In this document: piece after piece, positions 15,976 to 24,997 of the stretch | Position numbering within the stretch: position 1 is the stretch's first letter | Layout of the letters: each line of letters begins with the position of its first letter | Origin: Pseudomonas sp. ANT_H12B | Lineage (GTDB): Bacteria; Pseudomonadota; Gammaproteobacteria; Pseudomonadales; Pseudomonadaceae | Direction: 5' to 3' | Assembly (NCBI RefSeq): GCF_008369325.1 | Contig: NZ_VOBI01000019.1 | Location: 1 to 64,000, forward strand | DNA length: 64,000 nucleotides | The notes under the pieces: generated by a model | Seen by the model: only the letters and a program-made list of their open reading frames with translations | What the model was told of the DNA's origin: nothing | Database searches by the model: none | Made by a program: the position numbers and the translations under genes

Positions 15976-18426
15976 ATGGCCTCGCCAGCCCTCACACATT
16001 TTCTTCCCCGGTTCGGCGTTGCCGCAGCAGTGGCCGGTGTTTTGAGCCTGACCGGTTGTCAGACCTGGAACACTCAGGACACCCTCCCGCCGGCCTCCGG
16101 CGTGCAGCCGCTCAAGGGCCTGGCGCAGAACGTTTCGATTCGCCGCAATGCCATGGGCATGCCGCTGATCGAAAGTAACAGCTTCCACGACGCGCTGTTC
16201 ACCCTCGGTTACGTCCACGCCAGCGACCGCATCACGCAAATGGTCACCCTGCGCCTGCTGGCACAGGGCCGTTTGTCGGAGATGTCCGGCTCTGACTTGC
16301 TGGACGCTGACCGCTACATGCGCGCCGTCAATCTGAAAAAAAGCGCCGGCGAGCTGTACAAGGCGTCGTCGCCTCGCCTCAAGCGCTTCTTTGAAGTCTA
16401 TGCGCGCGGGGTCAACGCCTACCTGTTCCGCTACCGCGACAAGTTGCCGGCGGACCTCGCGGCCACCGGCTACAAGCCTGAATACTGGAAGCCAGAAGAT
16501 TCGGCGCTGATTTTCTGCCTGCTGAACTTCAGCCAATCGGCCAACCTGCCGGAAGAAATTTCCTCGCTGGTGCTGGCCCAGACCGTCACCAGCGACAAAC
16601 TCGCGTGGCTGTCGCCATCCGCCCCTGACGAAAAACTGCCGCTGGCCGAAAGCGAAAAACTTCAGGGGATCAAGCTCAACGGGCAAATTCCGGGCCTGGC
16701 GGAAATCAACAAAGCCACGAGCCAACTGTCGGACCTGAATCTGCTGGGCGCCACGTCATCGAACAACTGGGCGATCGCCCCGCAACGCAGCCGCAGCGGT
16801 AAAAGCCTGCTGGCCAGCGACAGCCACGGGTCGCTGGGCGTGCCGTCGTTGTTCAGTTACGTGCAGATTCGCGCGCCGAAATACCAGGCCTCTGGCGTAA
16901 CCATCGCCGGTTTGCCGATGGTGCTCGGCGGTTTCAACGGCAAAGTGGCGTGGAGCATGACCACCGTCATGGGCGACAACCAGGACCTGTTCCTGGAAAA
17001 AATCAAACGCCAGGGCAACGGACTTTCCTACGAGGTCGGCGGCAAGTGGCAGCCGGCAATCGTGCGTAACGAAACCTACTTCGTCAAAGGCCAGCGGCCG
17101 ATTCGCGAAGTGGTGTACGAAACCCGCCACGGGCCGCTGCTCAACAGTGCCCAAGGCATGACGATGGCCAATGGTTTTGGCCTGGCGTTACAAACGCCGA
17201 ACTTCACCGATGACAAGACCCTGGATGCGTTTTTCGACCTGTCCCGCGCCCAGACCGTCGAGAAAGCCTCGGATGCCAGCCGCGAAATCCGCGCCATCGC
17301 GCTGAACCTGGTATTTGCCGACGCCAGCAACATCGGCTGGCAAGTCACCGGGCGCTACCCGAACCGTCGCGAAGGCGAAGGCCTGTTGCCATCGCCGGGC
17401 TGGGAAGGTCGATACGATTGGGACGGATACGCCGACCCGATGCTCCACCCCTATGATCAGGACCCGGCCCAAGGCTGGCTCGGCACCGCCAACCAACGGG
17501 TCATTCCCCACGGCTACGGCATGCAGCTGTCCAATTCCTGGTCGGCACCTGAGCGCGGTGAACGCATGGCCGAACTGGCTGGCGTGGGCAAACACGACAC
17601 GCGCAGCCTGATCGCCATGCAATACGACCAGACCACCACGTTCGCCGCCAAACTGAAGAAAATGTTCGAGGCTCCGGGGATGGCCCAACCGCTCAAGCAG
17701 GCCATCGAAGCCTTGCCTGAGGCAGATCGTGGCAAGGCCCGCGAAGCGTATACCCGTTTGATGGCGTTTGACGGCAAGCTCAGCCCGACCTCCGCCGACG
17801 CGGCGATCTATGAGCTGTTCCTTCAACAAAGTACCCAGCAGATCTTCCTCGACGAACTGGGTCCGCAAAGCAGCCCGGCGTGGAAAGCCTTTATCGCTAA
17901 CGGCAAGTTGTCTTACGCGGCTCAGGCCGATCATCTGCTGGGGCGTGAAGACAGTCCGTTCTGGGATGACGCGCGCACGCCGCAGAAAGAAGACAAACCG
18001 GCGATCCTCGCCCGCAGCCTGGCGGCGGCGATCAGCACTGGCGACAGTCAGTTGGGCGGTGATCACAAAGCCTGGCAGTGGGGCAAACTGCTCCGCTACG
18101 AATGGAAGAATGCCAGTGGCCAGACCGTGCGCGGTCCATTGGCGGCCGGCGGCGATCACACCACGCTCAATACTGCGGCGTTCACCTGGGGTCAGGATTT
18201 CAACACCACCCTGGCGCCGGCCATGCGCTTTATCGTCGACTTCGGCCAGGCCGAACCGCTGATGGGCCAGAACAGCACCGGCCAGTCTGGCAACCCGGCC
18301 AGCCCGAACTACCTCGACAGCATCGCTCCGTGGCTCAAGGGGCAATACATGAGTTTGCCAATGCAGCCGCAGAACTTTGACAAGGTGTATGGCAAGACGC
18401 GGTTGACGCTGACACCCGGCAAGTAA
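15976..18426 (+). CDS. penicillin acylase family lipoprotein (N-terminal nucleophile hydrolase)
   Basis: The 816-residue product begins with a signal ending in lipobox SLTGC (Cys about residue 28), so it should be a periplasm-facing lipoprotein rather than a free enzyme. It has the alpha chain with LGYVHASDRITQMV at about 70, then the autocleavage site TSSNNW, whose Ser at about 262 would become the new N-terminal nucleophile of the beta chain. Further marks are DSHGSLGVPSLFSYVQI and a C-terminal PNYLDSIAPWLKGQYMSLPM. Family members hydrolyse penicillins, acyl-homoserine lactones or other acyl amides. It may affect quorum-sensing signals, but the substrate cannot be read from sequence. It is flanked on both sides by palindromic repeats. 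Confidence 0.92.
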   Translation: MASPALTHFLPRFGVAAAVAGVLSLTGCQTWNTQDTLPPASGVQPLKGLAQNVSIRRNAMGMPLIESNSFHDALFTLGYVHASDRITQMVTLRLLAQGRLSEMSGSDLLDADRYMRAVNLKKSAGELYKASSPRLKRFFEVYARGVNAYLFRYRDKLPADLAATGYKPEYWKPEDSALIFCLLNFSQSANLPEEISSLVLAQTVTSDKLAWLSPSAPDEKLPLAESEKLQGIKLNGQIPGLAEINKATSQLSDLNLLGATSSNNWAIAPQRSRSGKSLLASDSHGSLGVPSLFSYVQIRAPKYQASGVTIAGLPMVLGGFNGKVAWSMTTVMGDNQDLFLEKIKRQGNGLSYEVGGKWQPAIVRNETYFVKGQRPIREVVYETRHGPLLNSAQGMTMANGFGLALQTPNFTDDKTLDAFFDLSRAQTVEKASDASREIRAIALNLVFADASNIGWQVTGRYPNRREGEGLLPSPGWEGRYDWDGYADPMLHPYDQDPAQGWLGTANQRVIPHGYGMQLSNSWSAPERGERMAELAGVGKHDTRSLIAMQYDQTTTFAAKLKKMFEAPGMAQPLKQAIEALPEADRGKAREAYTRLMAFDGKLSPTSADAAIYELFLQQSTQQIFLDELGPQSSPAWKAFIANGKLSYAAQADHLLGREDSPFWDDARTPQKEDKPAILARSLAAAISTGDSQLGGDHKAWQWGKLLRYEWKNASGQTVRGPLAAGGDHTTLNTAAFTWGQDFNTTLAPAMRFIVDFGQAEPLMGQNSTGQSGNPASPNYLDSIAPWLKGQYMSLPMQPQNFDKVYGKTRLTLTPGK

Positions 18427-18440
18427 CCCCTTTCGCGACT

Positions 18441-18528
18441 GATCGTTCCCACGCTCTGCGTGGGGAATGCCTCTAGGGACGCGGAGCGTCACGGGCTGTA
18501 TTCCTTTGCTGCGCATGGGAACGATCAG
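18441..18528. repeat. GATCGTTCCC-family composite repeat
   Basis: TGATCGTTCCCACGCTCTGCG at the left and GCATGGGAACGATCA at the right form the outer palindrome, with GACGCGGAGCGTCACGGG between. It sits downstream of the penicillin acylase and upstream of the ligase-associated exonuclease. Confidence 0.85.
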
Positions 18529-18602
18529 CGCGCAAAAATCGATAGAACTTCTCCCCTGCCGCAAACCTCATAGCTAACAAGTCCCCCCATTTGGGTAACA
18601 GC

Positions 18603-19637
18603 ATGGACCTTGTTATCGCTCGTTCCGAAGGTTTGTACTGCCCGGTCGGGGATTTCTACATCGACCCGTGGCGGCCCGTCGAGCGCGCGGTGATTACCCA
18701 TGCACACGGCGACCATGCCCGTACCGGCAATCAGCATTACCTGGCAGCCGCTCCCGGCGAAGGGATTTTGCGCGTGCGATTGGGTCAGGACATCAACCTG
18801 CAAACCCTGCCCTACGGTGAACCGCTGATTCACCACGGCGTCACCCTGAGCTTTCACCCGGCAGGCCATGTTCTTGGTTCGGCCCAAGTACGACTGGAAT
18901 ATGGCGGCGAAGTCTGGGTCGCCTCGGGAGATTACAAGATCGAACCCGACGGCACCTGTGCGCCGTTCGAACCGGTGCGCTGCCATACCTTCATCACCGA
19001 ATCGACCTTCGGCCTGCCGATCTATCGCTGGCAACCTCAGCAGCAAGTCTTTGCCGAGATCAATCAGTGGTGGCAAACCAATGCCGCCGCCGACAAAACC
19101 AGCGTGCTGTTTTGCTATTCCTTCGGCAAGGCTCAACGAATTCTCCACGGTATCGACGCCAGCCTCGGCCCCATTCTGGTGCATGGCGCTGTGGAACCGC
19201 TCAACCAGGTTTATCGCGAGAGCGGCGTTTATTTGCCGCCAACGATCTACGCCGGCGAGGTAACTAAAAGCGATCCCATGATGCGCAACGCCTTGGTCAT
19301 CGCCCCGCCTTCTGCGGGTGGCAGCGCCTGGATGCGTCGCTTCGGCGACTACAGCGACGGGTTCGCCAGCGGCTGGATGCGCTTGCGTGGCACGCGTCGG
19401 CGTCGCGGTGTGGACCGCGGCTTCGTGTTGTCCGACCACGCCGACTGGCCCGGCTTGTTATGGGCCATCGCACAGACGGGTGCGGAACGCGTGATGGTCA
19501 CCCACGGCTCGGTCGGGGTGCTGGTACGGCATCTGCGTGAACAGGGTCTTGATGCCCAGAGCTTCAACACCGAATACGGCGACGATGAGGAGGAGAACCA
19601 GGTCAACGAACCTGAAAGCGCCGAGGTGCTGCCATGA
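18603..19637 (+). CDS. ligase-associated DNA exonuclease (metallo-beta-lactamase/beta-CASP)
   Basis: The start is ATG 18603, giving 344 residues. The metallo-beta-lactamase zinc motif HAHGDH lies at residues 33-38, and the second histidine appears in FHPAGHVLGSAQV. SGDYKIEPDG and a beta-CASP region with FCYSFGKAQRILH and VLSDHADWPGL follow. This protein family is always linked to an ATP-dependent ligase and an Lhr-like helicase in bacteria, where it is thought to process DNA ends in a repair pathway. It overlaps the ligase gene by 4 bases (ATGA), so the two are translationally coupled. The other two genes of the module are at 26408-29550. Confidence 0.93.
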   Translation: MDLVIARSEGLYCPVGDFYIDPWRPVERAVITHAHGDHARTGNQHYLAAAPGEGILRVRLGQDINLQTLPYGEPLIHHGVTLSFHPAGHVLGSAQVRLEYGGEVWVASGDYKIEPDGTCAPFEPVRCHTFITESTFGLPIYRWQPQQQVFAEINQWWQTNAAADKTSVLFCYSFGKAQRILHGIDASLGPILVHGAVEPLNQVYRESGVYLPPTIYAGEVTKSDPMMRNALVIAPPSAGGSAWMRRFGDYSDGFASGWMRLRGTRRRRGVDRGFVLSDHADWPGLLWAIAQTGAERVMVTHGSVGVLVRHLREQGLDAQSFNTEYGDDEEENQVNEPESAEVLP

Positions 19638-21322
19638 AAGCCTTCGCCGGGTTATACGCCGAGCTCGACGCCACCACCTCGAGCAACGCCAAACTGGCGG
19701 CGATGCAAAACTACTTCACAAATGCCGCACCGGAAGATGCCGCATGGGCCGTGTACTTTTTGTCCGGCGGGCGGCCTCGGCAATTGGTGCCGGTACGCAT
19801 CCTGCGCGAGTTGGCGGTGGAAATTTCCGGCCTGTCACCGTGGCTGTTCGAAGAGAGTTATCAGGCGGTCGGGGATCTGGCGGAAACCATCTCGCTGGTG
19901 CTGCCCGAAGCGCTGCACAGTTCTACCGACGGACTGGCAGTGTGGATTGAAGACAAACTGCTGCCGCTGCGAGGCGAATCCCCTGAAATTCTCGCCGAAC
20001 GACTGCCCACACTGTGGTCGCAACTGGACCGCCCGAGCCTGATGCTCTGCATCAAACTGATCACCGGCAGCTTCCGCGTCGGGGTTTCCAAGCTGCTGGT
20101 GACCCGGGCATTGGCGTCCATGGCGCACCTGGACAGCAAACGCGTCGCCCAGCGGCTGGTGGGTTATACCGACCTGTCCAACCGCCCCAGCGCGGCCAGC
20201 TACTTGAAACTGATCGCCGCCGAATCGTCCGATGAGCATGCCCAACGGGGTGGTCAGCCTTATCCGTTTTTCCTTGCCCATGCCCTATCGCAACCGGTTG
20301 AACAGTTCGAAGCGCTGCTCGGCCCGGCCAGCCACTGGCAAGTGGAATGGAAGTGGGACGGTATTCGCGCGCAGGTGGTCAAGCGTGACGGGCGACTGTG
20401 GGTCTGGTCACGAGGCGAAGAGCTGGTGACCGAGCGCTTTCCCGAGCTCGATAGTCTGGTGCATGGCTTGCCCGATGGCACGGTGATCGACGGTGAAATT
20501 GTCGTTTGGAAATCCGCGCCAATCGCTACCGAAGATGCCTTCGACCCGCAGTCGCCGGCGTCACCCTCGGTGCAACCGTTCGCTCTGTTACAACAGCGGA
20601 TCGGCCGTAAAACCCTGGACAAGAAAATTCTCGATGCCGTGCCGGTGGTGGTCCTCGCCTATGACTTGCTGGAATGGCAGGGCGAAGACTGGCGCAATCA
20701 ACCTCAGGCCACGCGTCGCACTCAGCTGGAACAAGTGGTCAAAACCTGCGCGAATCCGGTGCTGCTCACCTCGCCCGTACTGACCGGCGAAGACTGGTTT
20801 GACCTCGCCCGACAACGGGAAGCGTCCCGCAGCCTCGGTGTCGAAGGCATGATGCTCAAGGCGCGCGAAGCGCTGTATGGCGTCGGTCGAACCAAAGACA
20901 TGGGCGTGTGGTGGAAATGGAAGGTCGACCCGTTCAGCGTCGATGCGGTGCTGATCTACGCGCAACGCGGGCATGGCCGCCGGGCCAGTCTCTACAGCGA
21001 TTACACCTTCGCCGTCTGGGATGGCCCGCCCGACGCCAGCGACCGAACGCTGGTGCCCTTTGCCAAAGCCTATTCAGGGCTGACCGACGAAGAAATGCGT
21101 CAGGTCGACAGCATTGTGCGTAAAACCACCGTAGAGAAATTCGGTCCGGTGAGCAGTGTTAAACCGAGTCTGGTATTTGAACTGGGGTTTGAAGGGATTG
21201 CTCTGTCAAAACGGCACAAGAGCGGGATTGCGGTGCGGTTTCCGAGGATGTTGCGGTGGCGTCAGGATAAGTCGGTTGAGGAGGCGGACAATCTGGGAAC
21301 CCTTCAGGATTTGCTCGGCTAG
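19634..21322 (+). CDS. ATP-dependent DNA ligase (ligase-associated module, LigB/C-type)
   Basis: The 562-residue product has the nucleotidyltransferase motif I WKWDGIRAQ with the adenylated lysine at about residue 240, and motif III-like VIDGEIVVW. EGMMLKAREALYGVGRT (motif IV) and a KWKVDPFSVDAVLIYAQRGHGRRA stretch (motif V into the OB domain) complete the set. An N-terminal helical DNA-binding domain covers about 1-200. This is the ligase of the exonuclease-ligase-helicase-phosphoesterase module, not LigD. It is a second ligase besides the NAD-dependent LigA that the cell must have. It is followed by a palindromic repeat and then, unusually, by an amino acid transporter rather than the helicase gene. 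Confidence 0.94.
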   Translation: MKAFAGLYAELDATTSSNAKLAAMQNYFTNAAPEDAAWAVYFLSGGRPRQLVPVRILRELAVEISGLSPWLFEESYQAVGDLAETISLVLPEALHSSTDGLAVWIEDKLLPLRGESPEILAERLPTLWSQLDRPSLMLCIKLITGSFRVGVSKLLVTRALASMAHLDSKRVAQRLVGYTDLSNRPSAASYLKLIAAESSDEHAQRGGQPYPFFLAHALSQPVEQFEALLGPASHWQVEWKWDGIRAQVVKRDGRLWVWSRGEELVTERFPELDSLVHGLPDGTVIDGEIVVWKSAPIATEDAFDPQSPASPSVQPFALLQQRIGRKTLDKKILDAVPVVVLAYDLLEWQGEDWRNQPQATRRTQLEQVVKTCANPVLLTSPVLTGEDWFDLARQREASRSLGVEGMMLKAREALYGVGRTKDMGVWWKWKVDPFSVDAVLIYAQRGHGRRASLYSDYTFAVWDGPPDASDRTLVPFAKAYSGLTDEEMRQVDSIVRKTTVEKFGPVSSVKPSLVFELGFEGIALSKRHKSGIAVRFPRMLRWRQDKSVEEADNLGTLQDLLG

Positions 21323-21331
21323 TCCTCCTCC

Positions 21332-21362
21332 GATCGTTCCCACGCAGAGCGTGGGAACGATC
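21332..21362. repeat. palindromic repeat, GATCGTTCCCACGC family
   Basis: This 31-base palindrome is identical to the unit at 9620-9650. It closes the exonuclease-ligase pair and could serve as its transcription end. The remaining 217 bases before the next gene hold its promoter region; I see no further motif there. Confidence 0.9.
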
Positions 21363-21579
21363 AACACGCGGAAATGATCAGTTACGCACCTCTTCAGTGC
21401 AGGCTTTTTTTCATGCCCGTTTCCGTGCATAAATCCCCTCCAGCCATTTCTTGAATCACCTTTTAAAACGCTTGTTCGGCACTCTGGTTCGGAAATTGCT
21501 ACTTTCATTAGGTCTTACGCTTTCCAGTAACAATAATTCTGCGCCACAAGCGCTCATATTGGTTCTTAGGGATTGAATA

Positions 21580-22362
21580 ATGAAAAAAGCATTGCTGACC
21601 CTTTCTGCACTGGCGTTGTGCATGGCTGCCGGCTCCGCGCTGGCCAAGGAATACAAAGAATTGCGTTTTGGCGTTGACCCTTCCTATGCACCGTTCGAGT
21701 CGAAAGCGGCCGACGGCAGCCTCGTAGGTTTCGACATCGATCTGGGTAACGCAATTTGCGCCGAGCTGAAGGTCAAGTGCAAATGGGTCGAAAGCGATTT
21801 CGACGGCATGATTCCGGGCCTCAAGGCCAATAAATTCGACGGTGTGATCTCTTCGATGACCGTCACCCCGGCTCGCGAAAAAGTCATCGACTTCTCCAAC
21901 GAGCTGTTCTCCGGCCCAACCGCTTACGTGTTCAAGAAAGGTTCCGGCCTGACCGAAGACGTCGCTTCGCTGAAGGGCAAAACCGTCGGCTACGAGCAAG
22001 GCACTATCCAGGAAGCCTATGCCAAAGCCGTTCTGGACAAGGCCGGGGTGAAAACCCAGGCCTATCAGAACCAGGACCAGGTGTATTCCGACCTGACTTC
22101 CGGTCGCCTCGACGCGGCGATCCAGGACATGCTGCAAGCCGAACTGGGCTTTTTGAAGTCGCCAAAAGGTGACGGTTACGAAGTCAGCAAGCCGGTGGAC
22201 AGCGAATTGCTGCCAGCCAAAACAGCTATCGGTATCTCTAAAGGTAACAAAGACCTCAAAGACCTTTTGAATAAAGGTATCAAAGCGTTACACGACGATG
22301 GCACCTACGCCACCATTCAGAAGAAACACTTTGGCGATCTGAATCTGTACAGCGGCAAATAA
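21580..22362 (+). CDS. basic amino acid ABC transporter, periplasmic binding protein (HisJ/ArgT/AotJ-like)
   Basis: The 260-residue product has a Sec signal (MKKALLTLSALALCMAAGSALA) and the family 3 solute-binding signature GFDIDLGNAICAELKVKC at about residue 48. Other marks are SDFDGMIPGLKANKFDGVISSM and the C-terminal DLLNKGIKALHDDGTYATIQKKHF. Residues around YAPFES and MTVTPAREKVIDFS fit binding of arginine, ornithine, lysine or histidine. It heads the five-gene transport operon (binding protein, two permeases, AotO-like protein, ATPase) in the same order as aotJQMOP of P. aeruginosa. The exact ligand is not certain. Confidence 0.9.
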   Translation: MKKALLTLSALALCMAAGSALAKEYKELRFGVDPSYAPFESKAADGSLVGFDIDLGNAICAELKVKCKWVESDFDGMIPGLKANKFDGVISSMTVTPAREKVIDFSNELFSGPTAYVFKKGSGLTEDVASLKGKTVGYEQGTIQEAYAKAVLDKAGVKTQAYQNQDQVYSDLTSGRLDAAIQDMLQAELGFLKSPKGDGYEVSKPVDSELLPAKTAIGISKGNKDLKDLLNKGIKALHDDGTYATIQKKHFGDLNLYSGK

Positions 22363-22368
22363 TGCCCG

Positions 22369-22396
22369 GCGCCCATCTTGCGATGGGCGCTTTTTT
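22369..22396 (+). terminator. intra-operon hairpin after the binding-protein gene
   Basis: GCGCCCATC, a short loop and GATGGGCGC are followed by TTTTTT. It lies 7 bases after the binding-protein stop. Such a partial terminator commonly lets binding protein be made in excess over permeases, and may protect the upstream mRNA from 3' decay. Confidence 0.8.
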
Positions 22397-22418
22397 CATC
22401 CGATCAGGTTGCTGATTT

Positions 22419-23147
22419 ATGTTCGAAAACCTACTACAAAATCTGGGGCTCTCAGCCTTCAGCCTCCAGGGCTTCGGTCCGTTGCTGATGGAAGGCACCT
22501 GGATGACCATCAAATTATCGGTGTTGTCGCTGTTGGTCGCCGTATTGCTCGGCTTGCTCGGCGCCAGTGCCAAGCTGTCAAAAGTCAAACTGGTGCGCGT
22601 ACCGGCCCAGCTCTACACCACGCTGATCCGCGGCGTGCCAGACCTGGTGCTGATGCTGTTGATCTTCTACAGCCTGCAAACCTGGTTGACGTCGTTTACC
22701 GATTTCATGGAATGGGAATACATCGAGATCAACCCGTTCAGCGCCGGGGTCATCACCCTGGGCTTCATTTATGGCGCGTATTTCACCGAAACCTTCCGTG
22801 GCGCGATCCTCGCGGTACCGCGTGGCCAGGTCGAAGCCGCTACGGCTTATGGCCTTAAACGCGGTCAGCGTTTTCGTATCGTGGTGTTCCCGCAAATGAT
22901 GCGTTTTGCCTTGCCGGGTATCGGCAACAACTGGATGGTGATGCTCAAGGCCACCGCGCTGGTGTCGATCATCGGCCTCGCCGACCTGGTCAAGGCTGCG
23001 CAGGACGCCGGTAAAAGCACCTATCAACTGTTTTACTTCCTGGTGCTTGCCGCGCTGATTTACCTGGTGATCACCAGCGCGTCGAACTTCGTCCTGCGCT
23101 GGCTCGAACGCCGCTACGCCGCCGGTTCCCGGGAGGCCGTACGATGA
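22419..23147 (+). CDS. ABC transporter permease (HisQ/AotQ-like)
   Basis: The 242-residue membrane protein has five to six membrane helices and the EAA loop EAATAYGLKRGQRFRIVVFPQ at about residue 145, which contacts the ATPase. The sequence matches the HisQ branch of polar amino acid permeases. The stop overlaps the start of the second permease gene by 4 bases, so expression is coupled; the two proteins form the heterodimeric channel. Confidence 0.92.
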   Translation: MFENLLQNLGLSAFSLQGFGPLLMEGTWMTIKLSVLSLLVAVLLGLLGASAKLSKVKLVRVPAQLYTTLIRGVPDLVLMLLIFYSLQTWLTSFTDFMEWEYIEINPFSAGVITLGFIYGAYFTETFRGAILAVPRGQVEAATAYGLKRGQRFRIVVFPQMMRFALPGIGNNWMVMLKATALVSIIGLADLVKAAQDAGKSTYQLFYFLVLAALIYLVITSASNFVLRWLERRYAAGSREAVR

Positions 23148-23854
23148 TCGAACTCTTGCAGGAATACTGGAAACCCTTCCTTTATACCGACGGCTACAAC
23201 ATCACCGGCCTGGCCATGACCATGTGGCTGCTCAGTGCGTCGATCTTCATCGGTTTCCTGGTGTCGATCCCGCTGTCCATCGCCCGGGTTTCACCACACT
23301 TCTACATCCGCTGGCCGGTGCAGTTCTACACCTACCTGTTTCGCGGTACGCCGCTGTATATCCAACTGCTGATTTGCTACACCGGGATCTACAGCCTGGC
23401 CGCGATACGTGCCCAGCCAGTGCTCGATGCGTTCTTTCGCGACGCGATGAACTGCACAATTCTGGCCTTTGCCCTGAATACTTGCGCCTACACCACGGAG
23501 ATTTTCGCCGGGGCGATTCGCAGCATGGCTCACGGTGAAGTCGAAGCGGCCAAGGCTTACGGTCTGACAGGCTGGAAGCTATATGCCTACGTGATCATGC
23601 CTTCGGCCCTGCGTCGTTCGTTGCCTTATTACAGCAACGAAGTGATTTTGATGCTGCACTCGACCACCGTGGCCTTCACCGCGACCATCCCGGATGTCCT
23701 GAAAGTCGCGCGGGACGCCAACTCGGCGACCTTCCTGACTTTCCAGTCGTTCGGCATCGCTGCGCTGATCTACCTGACCATTACCTTTGCCCTGGTCGGC
23801 CTGTTCCGCCTCGCCGAACGCCGATGGCTGGCCTTCCTCGGGCCGACCCACTAG
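23144..23854 (+). CDS. ABC transporter permease (HisM/AotM-like)
   Basis: The 236-residue membrane protein is the partner of the previous permease. It has the EAA loop EVEAAKAYGLTGWKLYAYVI at about residue 130, and a motif typical of HisM (YLFRGTPLYIQLLICYTGIYS). Its start codon overlaps the preceding stop. It is followed 11 bases later by the AotO-like gene. Confidence 0.92.
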   Translation: MIELLQEYWKPFLYTDGYNITGLAMTMWLLSASIFIGFLVSIPLSIARVSPHFYIRWPVQFYTYLFRGTPLYIQLLICYTGIYSLAAIRAQPVLDAFFRDAMNCTILAFALNTCAYTTEIFAGAIRSMAHGEVEAAKAYGLTGWKLYAYVIMPSALRRSLPYYSNEVILMLHSTTVAFTATIPDVLKVARDANSATFLTFQSFGIAALIYLTITFALVGLFRLAERRWLAFLGPTH

Positions 23855-23865
23855 GATTTTTTGCA

Positions 23866-24984
23866 ATGCGCCATCAGATTCATGACCTGCTGGCCCCGCT
23901 GCCGGGGACCGCACGACAAATCCACAGCTTCCACTTCGGCCCGACGTCGGCCAAGAGCAAGATCTACATCCAGTCGTCCCTTCACGCCGATGAAATGCCC
24001 GGCATGTTGGTGGCCTGGCACCTCAAGCAACGTCTGGCGGAGCTGGAAGCCGCCGGCCGGCTGCGCAGCGAAATCGTGCTGGTACCGGTGGCCAACCCGG
24101 TCGGCCTGGAACAAGTGCTGATGGATGTACCGCTGGGCCGCTACGAGCTCGAAAGCGGGCAGAACTTCAACCGCTGGTTCGTCGACTTGAGTGAAGAGGT
24201 CGGCAACGCGATCGAAGGCCAACTCGGCGACGATCCGCAGCGCAACCTCGAACTGATCCGCAGCAGCCTGCGCAATGCGCTGGCCAGGCAGACCGCCGGC
24301 ACTCAGTTGCAATCCCAGCGCCTGACCCTGCAACGGCTGGCCTGCGATGCGGACATGGTGCTGGACCTGCACTGCGACTTCGAAGCGGTCGCGCACCTCT
24401 ACTCCACGCCCGAGGCCTGGCCACAGGTCGAGCCGCTGGCCCGTTACATCGGCGCCGAAGCCAGCCTGCTGGCCACCGATTCTGGCGGCCAGTCGTTCGA
24501 TGAATGCTTCACCCTGCTCTGGTGGCAGTTGAAGGAACGCTTCGGCGAACACTTCGATATTCCGCTGGGGAGTTTTTCGGTCACCGTCGAACTGCGCGGC
24601 CAGGGGGACGTCAATCACCCACTGGCCAGCCTCGACTGCCAGGCGCTGATCGATTACCTGATTCACTTTGGCGCCATTGCCGGCACACCTGCGCCACTGC
24701 CCGAACTGCCCTATCCGGCCACACCGCTGGCCGGAGTCGAACCCATAGCGACGCCCGTCGGCGGACTGCTGGTGTTCACCGCGCTGCCAGGGGAATACCT
24801 CGAAGCCGGGCAATTGATCGCCGAAATCATTGATCCGATATGTGATCGGGTCACTCCTGTCCATTGCACCGTCGCCGGGTTGTTGTACGCCCGCTCGCTA
24901 CGGCGCATGGCCACTGCCGGCATGGTGATCGCCCACGTCGCGGGCACCGAAGCCTATCGCAGCGGCTACCTACTTTCGCCTTGA
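23866..24984 (+). CDS. AotO-like succinylglutamate desuccinylase/aspartoacylase-family protein
   Basis: The ATG at 23866 gives 372 residues. The zinc carboxypeptidase-like fold of the AstE/AspA family is shown by SSLHADEMPGMLVAWHL (His and Glu ligands, about residues 40-55) and VLDLHCDFEAVAHLY (third ligand), with a beta-rich C-terminal domain (GGLLVFTALPGEYLEAGQLIAEI). In P. aeruginosa a gene of this family, aotO, sits in the arginine/ornithine uptake operon and is not needed for uptake; its role is unknown. Deacylation of an N-acylated amino acid before or after uptake is a reasonable guess. Confidence 0.85.
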   Translation: MRHQIHDLLAPLPGTARQIHSFHFGPTSAKSKIYIQSSLHADEMPGMLVAWHLKQRLAELEAAGRLRSEIVLVPVANPVGLEQVLMDVPLGRYELESGQNFNRWFVDLSEEVGNAIEGQLGDDPQRNLELIRSSLRNALARQTAGTQLQSQRLTLQRLACDADMVLDLHCDFEAVAHLYSTPEAWPQVEPLARYIGAEASLLATDSGGQSFDECFTLLWWQLKERFGEHFDIPLGSFSVTVELRGQGDVNHPLASLDCQALIDYLIHFGAIAGTPAPLPELPYPATPLAGVEPIATPVGGLLVFTALPGEYLEAGQLIAEIIDPICDRVTPVHCTVAGLLYARSLRRMATAGMVIAHVAGTEAYRSGYLLSP

Positions 24985-24997
24985 GGATGCATGCCCC

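Noticed and set aside
17188..18564. A 458-codon minus-strand frame opposite the penicillin acylase
   Set aside because: Antisense of a clear enzyme gene; composition typical of shadow frames.
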